This document shows, in pieces, positions 1 through 8,663 of a DNA stretch of 64,000 nt. Made by a program: the position numbers and the translations under genes. This stretch comes from Candidatus Melainabacteria bacterium. Lineage in GTDB: Bacteria; Cyanobacteriota; Vampirovibrionia; 2-02-FULL-35-15. How positions within the stretch are numbered: the first letter of the stretch is position 1; each line of letters opens with the position of its first letter. Location: positions 1 to 64,000 of the forward strand of contig JACPSL010000012.1 of the NCBI GenBank assembly GCA_016193285.1, in the 5' to 3' direction. The notes beneath the pieces were generated by a model. It was given only the letters and a program-made list of their open reading frames with translations, had not been told where the DNA came from and searched no databases.

Positions 1-1
1 C

Positions 2-133
2 ATATTTTGTGCATTTGTTGCTTTTATTAGACTTGAATTAAGGAGGTTTAAAGATGGCATTACTTGGTATCAACAAAAATGGGATATCGTTAGAGACTCA
101 GTAAGAAATCATCTTGCTATGTCAACTGCGTAA
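2..133 (+). CDS. C-terminal end of a transposase-like gene (partial)
   Basis: An open frame enters from the left edge and stops at the TAA at 131-133, giving the last 43 residues of a protein. The tail contains RLELRRFKDGITWYQQKWDI and ends RDSVRNHLAMSTA. I recognise this as resembling the C-terminal end of DDE transposases of the IS4/IS701 type, where a conserved aromatic/basic stretch is followed by a short helix ending in 'R.A/S.R..L'. The catalytic core would lie outside the window, so the family is tentative. The flanking degenerate DNA fits an old insertion at the left end of the glycan locus. Confidence 0.45.
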   Translation: MFCAFVAFIRLELRRFKDGITWYQQKWDIVRDSVRNHLAMSTA

Positions 134-340
134 GATATCTATTTTTCTTCCAAAATGATTTGCCATTGCTTTAGTCCTTTCAAAAAGCATGGCCGTATTT
201 TTACTTAAATCTGTTCCATGAGTTAAAGATTTATTTACACGTTTTGGCTTTTAATTCCTGCCCATTTTAAACAATTGCTTCTTTATTAACCGTAAGTCCT
301 ATCTTCTTATCCTGACAGCTATGAGTGACATGCTATCCTC
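122..340 (-). pseudogene. degenerate coding remnant, unrecognised
   Basis: On the minus strand, frame pieces that read like real protein are interrupted by an in-frame TAA (near 268) and one frame change (near 250). The downstream piece (250 to 122) reads RVNKSLTHGTDLSKNTAMLF followed by ERTKAMANHFGRKIDILRS. The upstream piece includes IGLTVNKEAIV and NGQELKAK. The composition is unlike random AT-rich translation. I cannot name the family; a mobile-element or defence-gene relic is possible given the transposase tail that overlaps it. The stretch from 340 to 372 shows nothing further. Confidence 0.3.
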
Positions 341-372
341 GAATTTCTTACACACCCTTTTAAAGGAGCCTT

Positions 373-1350
373 CTATTCTAATTTTTGTAATATTGAAACT
401 GCTGGTATGCAACCATCTGGTACATCCCATTTATATGAGAATGATTCGTTTTGTCTTGTGTTTAAAATGTTCCAGGATTTTTTAGATTGGTTCCAGGTAA
501 TTAGCTCGGGTATATTGTCACCATCTAAATCAGCTGAAAGCGGAATATCCTCCTTTCCACCAAATTTAATTTGATTACTTCCTAAGTTTCCAGCATAATG
601 GAAGTACCAAGTTTGATCTTCTGGTCTCCAAAAAACAAGATCACATCTTCCATCTGCATTATAGTCATTTGGGACAATTACATCCCATTCCTTACCGTGT
701 TGAATATGTTCACTTTGATTGTGATCAAATCCTGAACTTGATTTTACTATGTGCCAAAAACCATCTCCTGGTCTCCAAACAATTAAGTCTGATTTTCCAT
801 CACCATCATAATCAGCGCTAAAGGCAGAATCTTCATTAGCACCTTCATAAACTGTTTTAAGAACTTTATTCCCATCCTTGTCTACATCAGTTAAAAACCA
901 TAATTTGATGCTTGCTCTCCAAATAGCAGGCTCGTACTTTTTGTCGCCATCTATATCAGAAGGTATTGGCAAATCATTGATTGCTCCAAAAAAAACTTTT
1001 TGAGATGGTAGGCCAGGATTTGAGGACTGATATATAATCCATTGTGCTGAATCTTTGTGGAAGAAAGCAAAATCTGTTTTTCCATCACCATCGTAGTCAG
1101 CAAGTACTGGAATATATTCAGTTGCATTTTCAAAAAAGTTTGACTTGTAGAATTTATTGTCAGATGATTGTTGGTAAAACAAGGTACCACTTTTTGGATC
1201 CCAAACAGAAAGATCCTCTATCTCATCTCCATCAAAGTCAGAACCATAACAAGATAATGAAGCAAATAAAATTAGTTTGTCTTTAGTTAAGTCAAGAAAC
1301 CATGCTGGTAAGATAAGTAACAAAAAGGATAATACAACTGCAGCATTCAT
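373..1350 (-). CDS. FG-GAP/VCBS calcium-repeat protein, membrane-anchored or secreted
   Basis: 325 residues. An N-terminal hydrophobic segment (about residues 4-20) should act as signal or anchor. It is followed by six evenly spaced repeats (period about 47) whose calcium-binding loops begin near residues 38, 85, 132, 180, 229 and 274, e.g. DYDGDGKSDLIVWRP and DYDGDGKTDFAFF. This is the FG-GAP/VCBS pattern of integrin-alpha-like beta-propellers, so an extracytoplasmic binding role is expected; the ligand is unknown. The ATG overlaps the stop of the upstream membrane protein gene (ATGA at 1347-1350), which fixes the start and implies translational coupling to that GT-C-like protein. No enzymatic motif is visible. 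Confidence 0.85.
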   Translation of the reverse strand: MNAAVVLSFLLLILPAWFLDLTKDKLILFASLSCYGSDFDGDEIEDLSVWDPKSGTLFYQQSSDNKFYKSNFFENATEYIPVLADYDGDGKTDFAFFHKDSAQWIIYQSSNPGLPSQKVFFGAINDLPIPSDIDGDKKYEPAIWRASIKLWFLTDVDKDGNKVLKTVYEGANEDSAFSADYDGDGKSDLIVWRPGDGFWHIVKSSSGFDHNQSEHIQHGKEWDVIVPNDYNADGRCDLVFWRPEDQTWYFHYAGNLGSNQIKFGGKEDIPLSADLDGDNIPELITWNQSKKSWNILNTRQNESFSYKWDVPDGCIPAVSILQKLE

Positions 1351-3206
1351 GCTATATGCTCCGCTTGCGTTCTAGTTTTAGTTATTTCTTTTTCAATTAT
1401 ATTTTTCAGATTTATTTGACCTAGGTATTTTGTAAGTAACAATAAAAAGACTATTAATGCTCCAAAGCTAATGTACAAAGAGATTTTACGAATTGGTGTA
1501 TTTTCAAAGCGTACTGTTATCTCATGTTTCCCGCCAGGAGCTTCAAAAACCATAGCACCGCTTTTAGGATCAATATTAATAATTGTGTTTTTCCCATCAA
1601 TGTAAACATTCCATCCAGGGAAAAAGAAGGTTCTCAATCTAACTTGATGTGGTGTAGGAGAAAAAATCTCAAACATTCTCTCATGTGACAACCATTTTTT
1701 TATTGTTATATCTATGTAGGGGTTAGTAGATTGTATAGCAGGTGAAAAATCATGTCTTAGATCTGTTTGCCTCCAATCCGGATCCCCTGTGATATTTGGC
1801 CTATATTCATCACTTGCCCAACTAATGCTAATTGCAGATTTAAGAAGATTTTCTTCTGGTACCCATCCCCAATGATACATGTTTATAAAATCAACATATA
1901 AAAGCAAACAAAAAGTAAATCCAGTAGCATAAATTATAATTTTGTAACCATAAATGTCAAATTTTTCTTTTAAGATTTTTCCAATTAAATCAAAAGCATA
2001 CACTAAAATAACCACACCAAATGTAAGGACAAATGTAGTAAACCTCCAAGGGAATTGAATTGTTTGAAGCGGCTTAATCATAAGCCATACATACAAAGAA
2101 ACAGGAGTCATCATTAAAAAAGAAATTACGAACATCAGTGAAGCCATTTTTATTCTAAGTGGTTCTATAAAATAAAGTTTTACTTTCCCCCAGTTTAAGA
2201 GCAAAGTTACAAGGCAGGTAAGAACAACTAGAGAAAATAGTGCATTGCTTACTTCATAATATCTATGATCAAAAATTGCCCATGCATATCCATCATCTCT
2301 GTGCCTGTCTAAGTATGTGTACAGGAAATTTTTAGAAAAATCCCAAAGAGGACCCTGTGTAAGGATTTCATCTGTGTGGACAAATCTTTTTTCAAGGCAT
2401 GCAGGGAGCAAATAAAAACTACTAAGTGCAACCCCAAATCCATAACTTAAAAAAAACCACTTAACAAACTTTTTTGTTCTGTATAGTAGCAAGCTAAGAA
2501 AAAAGTATGGAACACTTAAAAGTACAAGAACGAAAGCTGTTGCTAAGTGAGATAAAGCAAGACAAGCAAAACCTGTTGATGTAATTAAAAATGATTTTAA
2601 ATCAAACTCTTTATTCTTATCAAAACTATCAATGCCATATAAGGTAAGAAATAAAAATGGTATGGCAATGGTACTATTTGGCCAGTTCGTGTTATAGATA
2701 TAAATATGAATTGCAGGAGAAAAAATTACAAAGGCACAAGCAAGAATACTAGCAACAGGTGAGCCATGTCTTCTTAGATATAAGTAACCAAAAACAGTGG
2801 ATAAGAGCATTGGTGTTATATATATCCATTTGATTGAAAGTAAGGGATTTCTAAAAATTAAATCTATTAAAACAAAAAAATAATAAACTAGTGGTGCGTA
2901 GTAGTTAAAAATAGGTAAACCATATCCACTTGTATGAGCATCAATCCATCTTGGTAGCCATTGTCCCTGCCAAAAACATCTCTTAAAGTTATAAACATGT
3001 TCCATGTGAATATGCCAGTCAGCATGGCTTGGAATACTTTTACCAAAAATCATTGGGCCACAAGAAATGAGAGTTAGCAAGACAAGAAAAACAATTCTTT
3101 CCATTCTATTTCCAAGGAAGTGATATCCTTTTACTTCGTGTTGTATAGGTGATTCAGCGGTTGGTTCAGTTTGGCTTATAGTTTGATTTTCTGTGCTTTC
3201 AATCAT
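1347..3206 (-). CDS. polytopic membrane protein, PTPS-related/GT-C-like glycosyltransferase
   Basis: 619 residues with a cytoplasmic N-terminus, about a dozen membrane segments from residue 35 onward, a periplasmic C-terminal domain (about 470-585) and a final membrane helix. The first loop reads SHADWHIHMEHVYNFK, then YGLPIFNYYAPLVYYF, typical of the '6-pyruvoyl-tetrahydropterin synthase-related' membrane family (YfhO/GT-C type), which is thought to move sugars from lipid carriers. The acidic/histidine loop (ADWHIH) is a likely active-site region. It is followed by the coupled FG-GAP gene at 373-1350. The donor and acceptor are not deducible. A related protein lies at 15747-17432. Confidence 0.8.
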   Translation of the reverse strand: MIESTENQTISQTEPTAESPIQHEVKGYHFLGNRMERIVFLVLLTLISCGPMIFGKSIPSHADWHIHMEHVYNFKRCFWQGQWLPRWIDAHTSGYGLPIFNYYAPLVYYFFVLIDLIFRNPLLSIKWIYITPMLLSTVFGYLYLRRHGSPVASILACAFVIFSPAIHIYIYNTNWPNSTIAIPFLFLTLYGIDSFDKNKEFDLKSFLITSTGFACLALSHLATAFVLVLLSVPYFFLSLLLYRTKKFVKWFFLSYGFGVALSSFYLLPACLEKRFVHTDEILTQGPLWDFSKNFLYTYLDRHRDDGYAWAIFDHRYYEVSNALFSLVVLTCLVTLLLNWGKVKLYFIEPLRIKMASLMFVISFLMMTPVSLYVWLMIKPLQTIQFPWRFTTFVLTFGVVILVYAFDLIGKILKEKFDIYGYKIIIYATGFTFCLLLYVDFINMYHWGWVPEENLLKSAISISWASDEYRPNITGDPDWRQTDLRHDFSPAIQSTNPYIDITIKKWLSHERMFEIFSPTPHQVRLRTFFFPGWNVYIDGKNTIINIDPKSGAMVFEAPGGKHEITVRFENTPIRKISLYISFGALIVFLLLLTKYLGQINLKNIIEKEITKTRTQAEHIA

Positions 3207-3209
3207 AAT

Positions 3210-3244
3210 TTAGACCATAGACTATAGACCATAGACCATAGACC
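3210..3244. repeat. five-unit heptamer cassette (ATAGACC family)
   Basis: Five consecutive 7-nt units (one TTAGACC, one ATAGACT, three ATAGACC) make 35 nt in the gap between the membrane protein gene and the GT2 gene. The same unit type, also five units long, occurs inside alaS and the UbiD-like gene. A shorter pair of TTTCTCA-type heptamers lies just after it (about 3266-3282). Confidence 0.85.
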
Positions 3245-3282
3245 TGGGGAAAGAATTCTTTTTAGATTTCTCATTTCTCATC

Positions 3283-4029
3283 TTAGAATTCTTTTATATT
3301 ATACTGGTAAATAAATCTTACTTTTAACACTTCAAGAAACATTTTTATTGAATCCCTGAGCATGCTTACTTTTGAATCTTCAACATGGTACCAGTTTACA
3401 CCAACCTCTTTGATCTTATATCCAAGTCTCTTTGCTAAATAAAGATGTTCCACGTCGAAAGTATAATTAAAACATTTCTGTAAAGAAGCTAACTTTTCTG
3501 CTACATTTTTTTTATAAAGTTTAAAACCACATTGAGTATCTCTAATAGTTGCAAGATTTAAAGTTGCAAGGATCAAGTGAAAAGAAAACCCGATAAACCT
3601 GCGCTTAAAGGACATTTTTACTTTTGTAACCTCATCTTTTAAAACCCTGGAACCAACTACCACGTCATGTCCTTGATCAATCCAGGGTAAAAGTTTTTCT
3701 ATCTCTTCAATTGGGCTTGCACCATCAGCATCAGTGTATAAAACAAGCTCGGTAGAAATATCTTTAAATGCTTCTCTTACAGCGTAACCTTTACCACGAT
3801 TAATTTCATAACTAATAACGCTAAAGCAATTTTTATTTTTACTTATATTTTTAATCCAGTTATTAACTACCTCGTTAGTGTTATCTCTGCTGCCATCATT
3901 TACTACAATTACTTTAAATAAATTTGATCCTGATATTTTAGTTATGTAACTATCAATATCGTTTAATGTTCTTAGAATTCTTTTTGATTCATTGTAGGCA
4001 GGAATGACGATTGAGAGAGATTTGTTCAT
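3283..4029 (-). CDS. GT2 glycosyltransferase, dolichyl/polyprenyl-phosphate sugar transferase type
   Basis: 248 residues, a single GT-A domain without added membrane helices. Visible motifs are VIPAYNESKRI (nucleotide-binding start), VVNDGSRDNT, the metal-binding LYTDADGASP near residue 95, VVVGSR and DTQCGFKLYKK, all typical of DPM1/ALG5-like enzymes that make polyprenyl-phosphate sugars. Such products are the donors used by GT-C membrane transferases, which fits the neighbours. The ATG overlaps the stop of the upstream ATPase gene (ATGA at 4026-4029). The sugar is not known. Confidence 0.88.
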   Translation of the reverse strand: MNKSLSIVIPAYNESKRILRTLNDIDSYITKISGSNLFKVIVVNDGSRDNTNEVVNNWIKNISKNKNCFSVISYEINRGKGYAVREAFKDISTELVLYTDADGASPIEEIEKLLPWIDQGHDVVVGSRVLKDEVTKVKMSFKRRFIGFSFHLILATLNLATIRDTQCGFKLYKKNVAEKLASLQKCFNYTFDVEHLYLAKRLGYKIKEVGVNWYHVEDSKVSMLRDSIKMFLEVLKVRFIYQYNIKEF

Positions 4030-5402
4030 AATGTTAGTAAGTCCTTTGCATCAATTAATTCAACATTTTTTACTCTTGCAAAATCAATAGTGTCTTTTGT
4101 AAATCCACCTGAAGAGAAACAAAGAAATCTTGGAGATTTAATTCTTAGCACCTCAGCTTGTTTTGCAAGATCTGAAATTATGCTTGGTCCGTAAGGTTTT
4201 GATGACCATTTACATGAAGCTAGTGTATTAGTCTTGTCTGTGTTGTATGTAAAAATGTCGATTTCAACTTGTCCTGTTACAAATCTTCCCATTTTTTTTA
4301 TCATAAATTCCTTGTTATGTGGATAAAATCTACGAACGTATTCCATACAAATACTCTCAAAAACTGAAAACCCAATATGTGTGTCCAGATTTGGATAAAT
4401 GACTTTATTAAAAACGTCTTTTTGGTTTCCTAACTTTAACAGGCTTTGATTAGGAAGGATGAACCTGTACCAGAAATAAAATAAAGGATCTTTTAATTTG
4501 TAAATTGCTTTTCTGCTTTTCATTTCGTCTTCATTTACAGGTATTTCTTTCTGCATATAACCTAGTTCAATAAGTATTTTTAAATATTGGCTGATTTCAC
4601 TTGCACTCATGCTTAATCTAGAAGTAATATCTTTCATTTTTGTAGCTCCTGTTGAAACTGATAACAATATTTGTGAGTACTTAGTAATTTCTCTTAATTC
4701 GCTTTTTAAAATTAGATTTGGCTCATCAAATAAACGTTCATTCGGGGGTAAAATTTTTTCTATAACATTTTCTTCCCATGACATTTTTTCATCTAACAAG
4801 GATAAATATGCCGGTGTACCACCAAAAATTGAGTAAGTATAAAGCTTTTCTACAGGATTATATTTTTCTACAAATAAGCTTGCATCTATATAATTAAATG
4901 GTTCCAACTTTAATACGCCAGTAATTCTTCCATACAAAGGTGCTTTATATGATATTACTTTGCTTTCCATAAAACTTATGTGAGAGGTACATAAGATTAT
5001 TACCATATTTGACTTTGAACCTTTTTGATCCCAAAACCTTTGCAACTTTGACATCCAGCCCTTATGCTCATTAGCAATAAACTGTATCTCATCAAGGACA
5101 ATTAACAATCTCTCATTCTTGGATTTTTCTGAAAGTAATTCAAAAGCATCCTCCCAATCGTTAAATGTGAAAAACTCTTCTATTAATTTATTGTGTAAAA
5201 GAACCTTAGAGAAATCATTTAAACTATCCTTCGCAGTAGCTTCAGATGCTTGAAAATAAACACTGGTTTTATTTTTAATTAATTCAAGAAGCAATGTAGA
5301 CTTTCCTATCCGCCGTCTTCCATATATAACTAAGAGCTCAGGCCTTTTTGAACCCCATTTCTTGTTTAAAAAGTCTATTTCGTCTTTTCTATTTATAAAC
5401 AT
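4026..5402 (-). CDS. AAA ATPase with C-terminal nuclease-like domain (archaeal-type ATPase/DUF234)
   Basis: 458 residues. Walker A GRRRIGKSTLL lies near residue 28 and Walker B LLIVLDEIQFIA near 100. A winged-helix stretch follows (about 260-300), and the C-terminus has the PD-(D/E)XK-like order 'QVEIDIFTYN...LASCKW' (E/D then C-K). This is the archaeal-type ATPase plus DUF234 architecture, often found in accessory DNA. The function of the family is not established; DNA-related or toxin-like roles have been proposed. Two abutting palindromes lie directly upstream of the ATG. It is translationally coupled to the following GT2 gene although no functional link is obvious. Confidence 0.85.
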   Translation of the reverse strand: MFINRKDEIDFLNKKWGSKRPELLVIYGRRRIGKSTLLLELIKNKTSVYFQASEATAKDSLNDFSKVLLHNKLIEEFFTFNDWEDAFELLSEKSKNERLLIVLDEIQFIANEHKGWMSKLQRFWDQKGSKSNMVIILCTSHISFMESKVISYKAPLYGRITGVLKLEPFNYIDASLFVEKYNPVEKLYTYSIFGGTPAYLSLLDEKMSWEENVIEKILPPNERLFDEPNLILKSELREITKYSQILLSVSTGATKMKDITSRLSMSASEISQYLKILIELGYMQKEIPVNEDEMKSRKAIYKLKDPLFYFWYRFILPNQSLLKLGNQKDVFNKVIYPNLDTHIGFSVFESICMEYVRRFYPHNKEFMIKKMGRFVTGQVEIDIFTYNTDKTNTLASCKWSSKPYGPSIISDLAKQAEVLRIKSPRFLCFSSGGFTKDTIDFARVKNVELIDAKDLLTL

Positions 5403-5404
5403 TT

Positions 5405-5450
5405 AGTATAATCACGATTATACTATTAGCATAATTTAGATTATGCTAAT
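5405..5450. promoter_or_regulatory. two abutting palindromes at the ATPase promoter
   Basis: First palindrome: arms AGTATAAT/ATTATACT (5405-5412 and 5417-5424) with a CACG loop. Second: arms ATTAGCATAAT/ATTATGCTAAT (5425-5435 and 5440-5450) with a TTAG loop. They lie 3 nt upstream of the ATPase start codon (minus strand) and contain TATAAT-like boxes, so they look like an operator overlapping the promoter. The regulator is unknown; autoregulation is an inference. Confidence 0.55.
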
Positions 5451-5539
5451 AAAACAGGACTTTGTTATTAAACTTTATACAACAGGGAGCAAAAGTTTTA
5501 GTTTTTTAGTCATTTCTTGTTATAAGGGGAGAGTGTGAA

Positions 5540-8500
5540 ATGAGTTTTATAGTTGCAATTGTAGTTAGTTTAATATTAGTTTTTTTATTTGGGTTTATTG
5601 GCCACATAGTTACAAAAGAATTAAAACTAGGTGAAGAAAATAAGCTCTTATCTCATCTTATAAAAATTGCTTTGGGTGGCGCAGCATTTTTAATAGTAAT
5701 TAATTTGGCTGGTAACATTCTAAAAGATTTTAACTGGGCTTTGATTCTTACTTTTTTAGTAATTATTGCTTTAGCTACCTGGAAAAACCAAGAAACAATA
5801 AGTGTTTTTAAAAAGCTAAACAAAAGTTCTGTAAAAGAATTCTTTTCTAAGATAAAACAAAGCACTGATAAATATTTCTGGATTCTAATTGGAGTGATTA
5901 ATTTTATTTATGGTATTACTGCTTTTTCCACAACCAAGTTGGATCACTTTGGGCTTCCTTCTGGACATGTTTTTACTATAAATCAATTATTGGCTGGGAC
6001 CTATCCACCTAAATACTCTTTTCTACCTAACTTAGCTCAAAAATATCATTATGGAGCAGACATTCTTGGAGCAATAGTATCAAAGTTTTCTAACTGTCAT
6101 CCGGAAATTTCACTTGATGTTTTACTAATTGTTTTTTTGAATCTAAGTTTTCTTGCTCTTTATGCACTTGCAATAAAGTTTTGTAATTCAAGTCCAGTAA
6201 ACAAGTATTTAGTACCTTTTGCAGCGTTTTTAGCATGGGGACCAATAACAAATTTATTTATTAAAAATCCTGGAGAAAATATTCCACAAAAGTTTCTTGA
6301 GAAGATACAGTATCTAACTCAAAGCAGATTAATTGATGCAGCACAATGGTCTGGGCTTGTGCTTCATTGGTTTTTTGCCCCACCAATTGGAATTGGAATT
6401 TTCTTTTTTTTAATTGCTTTGTATTTGGTTTATAACTTCTTGGATGGGAAAAAAGGTTACAAATCTTTGTTTATTTTAGCAATCTTTCTTAGTAGCTTAG
6501 TAATTATAGATATTACAAAATTTATCGTAGTGATTGCTGGATTACTAATATACATAATCTTTAAAGCATCTGAATTAATCTTTGAAGAACCTAAATCAAT
6601 AGCTGAAAAAGACTTACAGTTTTCATTTAAAAGTTTTGGTGTATTGTTTGTTGTAATTTTAGTTCTTTGCTTAATTCATGAGAATTGGTTTACTTTCAAC
6701 AAAGCCTTTGTTCCACTTATGTCATTTTACAAATTTGGCACTACAAATTTACCAAGTGATTATAATCCAGTGAAAGCCAGTCTAATACTACTCATTATTT
6801 TTAGCTTTGGATATTACTTGGCTAATAAGCAAAAAAATAATTGGGTTTCATTTCTTATACCTTATTTTATAGTTAGTATGGTAACTCCATTTCTTTTTAC
6901 GATACCCAATGCTGGTATTGGCAAATTATTTATGGCAGGAAACTACATTGGAGCATTTGCAGTACCTTTAACAATTGATTTTGTAAAAAACAAATTTAAT
7001 TTTAAAGAACAGAAACTAACTGTTTTTTACATTGCTATCTTTATACTACTTAGCTTCAGCACATTTATGTTTTGGGCATTTGGAGATAAGACTAAACCAA
7101 CTTTTTTAACTCAAGGTGGTAAATTAAAATTTTCAGGTAAGCAAGTATTCCCCTACAAAGACAATTTAGAAGAAATGGAATTTGCAAAAAATCTGAGATC
7201 AAATAAATTTAAAAACTCAACAATATTAAGTGAACCCATGTATGGTGGAATATTAACTGTTAATTCAGGATTATTTGGTACATGGCCAATTATAGGTAAT
7301 TTCTACGAAGAAAATCCAATTAAAAAGGAAGTTATTGATTCAGTACTTGCAAATTTTAACTCTCTATTTACACTTAACAGTAAACTGCTTCAAGGACAAA
7401 GGATTCGTATACTATACTTAACCCCTAAACTAGTAAGATACATTTTGTCACCCAAAGCAAGACAGGTCTTATTAGCTACTGAATTAAATGGTGGCGGAAA
7501 ACTAATATACTCAAACAATAAAGATCTAGCTCAATTAAAGGAGACATATTTTATTGATCCTAAAAAACTAACTTATGACTCAGTCCTAAATTATGGTAAG
7601 AAGTTAAAAAAATATCTTAAGTCTGCAAATTTAAAAAACAATCACCCCATGTACTTAAAACAAATTGCAGAATGTCCATATTTTGGTATTTATAATGCAA
7701 TGTCAAATGACTTTGACGGAGATAAAATTTCAGACATAGCATTTTTCGATTATAATTCAAAAAAATGGACTACTATTTATGGAAAGGATCTACAAGAGGA
7801 AGAAGTTGATTTAAATAGTTCTATATTCGCAAATTATAATGGTAACTTGTTTACTCCTGTTCCATCAGATTATGATGGTGATGGAAAAACAGATATAGCA
7901 TTCTTTAATGAAAATAATGGAACCTGGAATATCTTACAATCCTCAAATTTGCAAGTCGATTCAAGCAAACAATTCGGGATACTTATAGAAGAACTTCCTC
8001 TGCCTGCATATCTGGATGAGGATTTAAAAACAGATCTATCTTGCTTTAATGCTAACCATGGAACATGGTATTCTGGAACAACAACTAAAGGTACTTATAG
8101 TAATAACTTTGGTCTTTCGCCATTAGATATTCCTGCTTTTGCAGATGTAGACGGGGATAAGCAGGCTGATTATATTATTTACAAACCAGACACAAAATTA
8201 CTCGAAGTTTATCTGTCAACAAAATCATTTGACAAATCTGATCACTTAAAACTAATCATAGGAAATAATAATGCAAGGCTTATCCCTGGAGATTATGATG
8301 GTGATAAAAAAGTTGATCTGGCAGTATGGACGCCAGAAAGTGGAGAATGGGAAATAGCTTATGCCAAAGATTTGTTAACAGCAAAAAGTAAACCACAAGA
8401 ATCAGCACCTTTTATTGGGTGTGGAGCAACAAGACAGTTAAATGAGGATTCTCAGCCATGCTTAACAAAAATAGTAAAGCTAGGGAACGCTGGTGATATT

Positions 8501-8659
8501 CCAATACCAGGAGATTATAACGGTGATGGAAAAACTGAAATTGCAATTTATCATATATCTATAGGACAGCTTGAAATTTTGCTTGATGGTGAAGTCAAGA
8601 AAAAAATCGATTTGTCAAAATACAAAAATTTAACTCCAGTAAGTTTTATTGGAGTATAA
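5540..8659 (+). CDS. fusion of polytopic GT-C-like membrane protein and FG-GAP repeats
   Basis: 1039 residues. Residues 1 to about 520 hold roughly a dozen hydrophobic helices with an early loop TTKLDHFGLPSGHVFTINQL and KYHYGADILGAI, resembling GT-C/DUF2298-like membrane glycosyltransferases. A soluble region follows (about 520-715). The C-terminal third carries six FG-GAP/VCBS repeats with calcium loops near 724, 777, 823, 868, 917 and 991, e.g. DYDGDGKTDIAFF and DYDGDKKVDLAVW; the third is degraded (LDEDLKTD). The start has the spacing GGGGAGAGTGTGAA-ATG. The fusion joins in one chain what its neighbours encode separately. Substrate unknown. Confidence 0.82.
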   Translation: MSFIVAIVVSLILVFLFGFIGHIVTKELKLGEENKLLSHLIKIALGGAAFLIVINLAGNILKDFNWALILTFLVIIALATWKNQETISVFKKLNKSSVKEFFSKIKQSTDKYFWILIGVINFIYGITAFSTTKLDHFGLPSGHVFTINQLLAGTYPPKYSFLPNLAQKYHYGADILGAIVSKFSNCHPEISLDVLLIVFLNLSFLALYALAIKFCNSSPVNKYLVPFAAFLAWGPITNLFIKNPGENIPQKFLEKIQYLTQSRLIDAAQWSGLVLHWFFAPPIGIGIFFFLIALYLVYNFLDGKKGYKSLFILAIFLSSLVIIDITKFIVVIAGLLIYIIFKASELIFEEPKSIAEKDLQFSFKSFGVLFVVILVLCLIHENWFTFNKAFVPLMSFYKFGTTNLPSDYNPVKASLILLIIFSFGYYLANKQKNNWVSFLIPYFIVSMVTPFLFTIPNAGIGKLFMAGNYIGAFAVPLTIDFVKNKFNFKEQKLTVFYIAIFILLSFSTFMFWAFGDKTKPTFLTQGGKLKFSGKQVFPYKDNLEEMEFAKNLRSNKFKNSTILSEPMYGGILTVNSGLFGTWPIIGNFYEENPIKKEVIDSVLANFNSLFTLNSKLLQGQRIRILYLTPKLVRYILSPKARQVLLATELNGGGKLIYSNNKDLAQLKETYFIDPKKLTYDSVLNYGKKLKKYLKSANLKNNHPMYLKQIAECPYFGIYNAMSNDFDGDKISDIAFFDYNSKKWTTIYGKDLQEEEVDLNSSIFANYNGNLFTPVPSDYDGDGKTDIAFFNENNGTWNILQSSNLQVDSSKQFGILIEELPLPAYLDEDLKTDLSCFNANHGTWYSGTTTKGTYSNNFGLSPLDIPAFADVDGDKQADYIIYKPDTKLLEVYLSTKSFDKSDHLKLIIGNNNARLIPGDYDGDKKVDLAVWTPESGEWEIAYAKDLLTAKSKPQESAPFIGCGATRQLNEDSQPCLTKIVKLGNAGDIPIPGDYNGDGKTEIAIYHISIGQLEILLDGEVKKKIDLSKYKNLTPVSFIGV

Positions 8660-8663
8660 AAGT

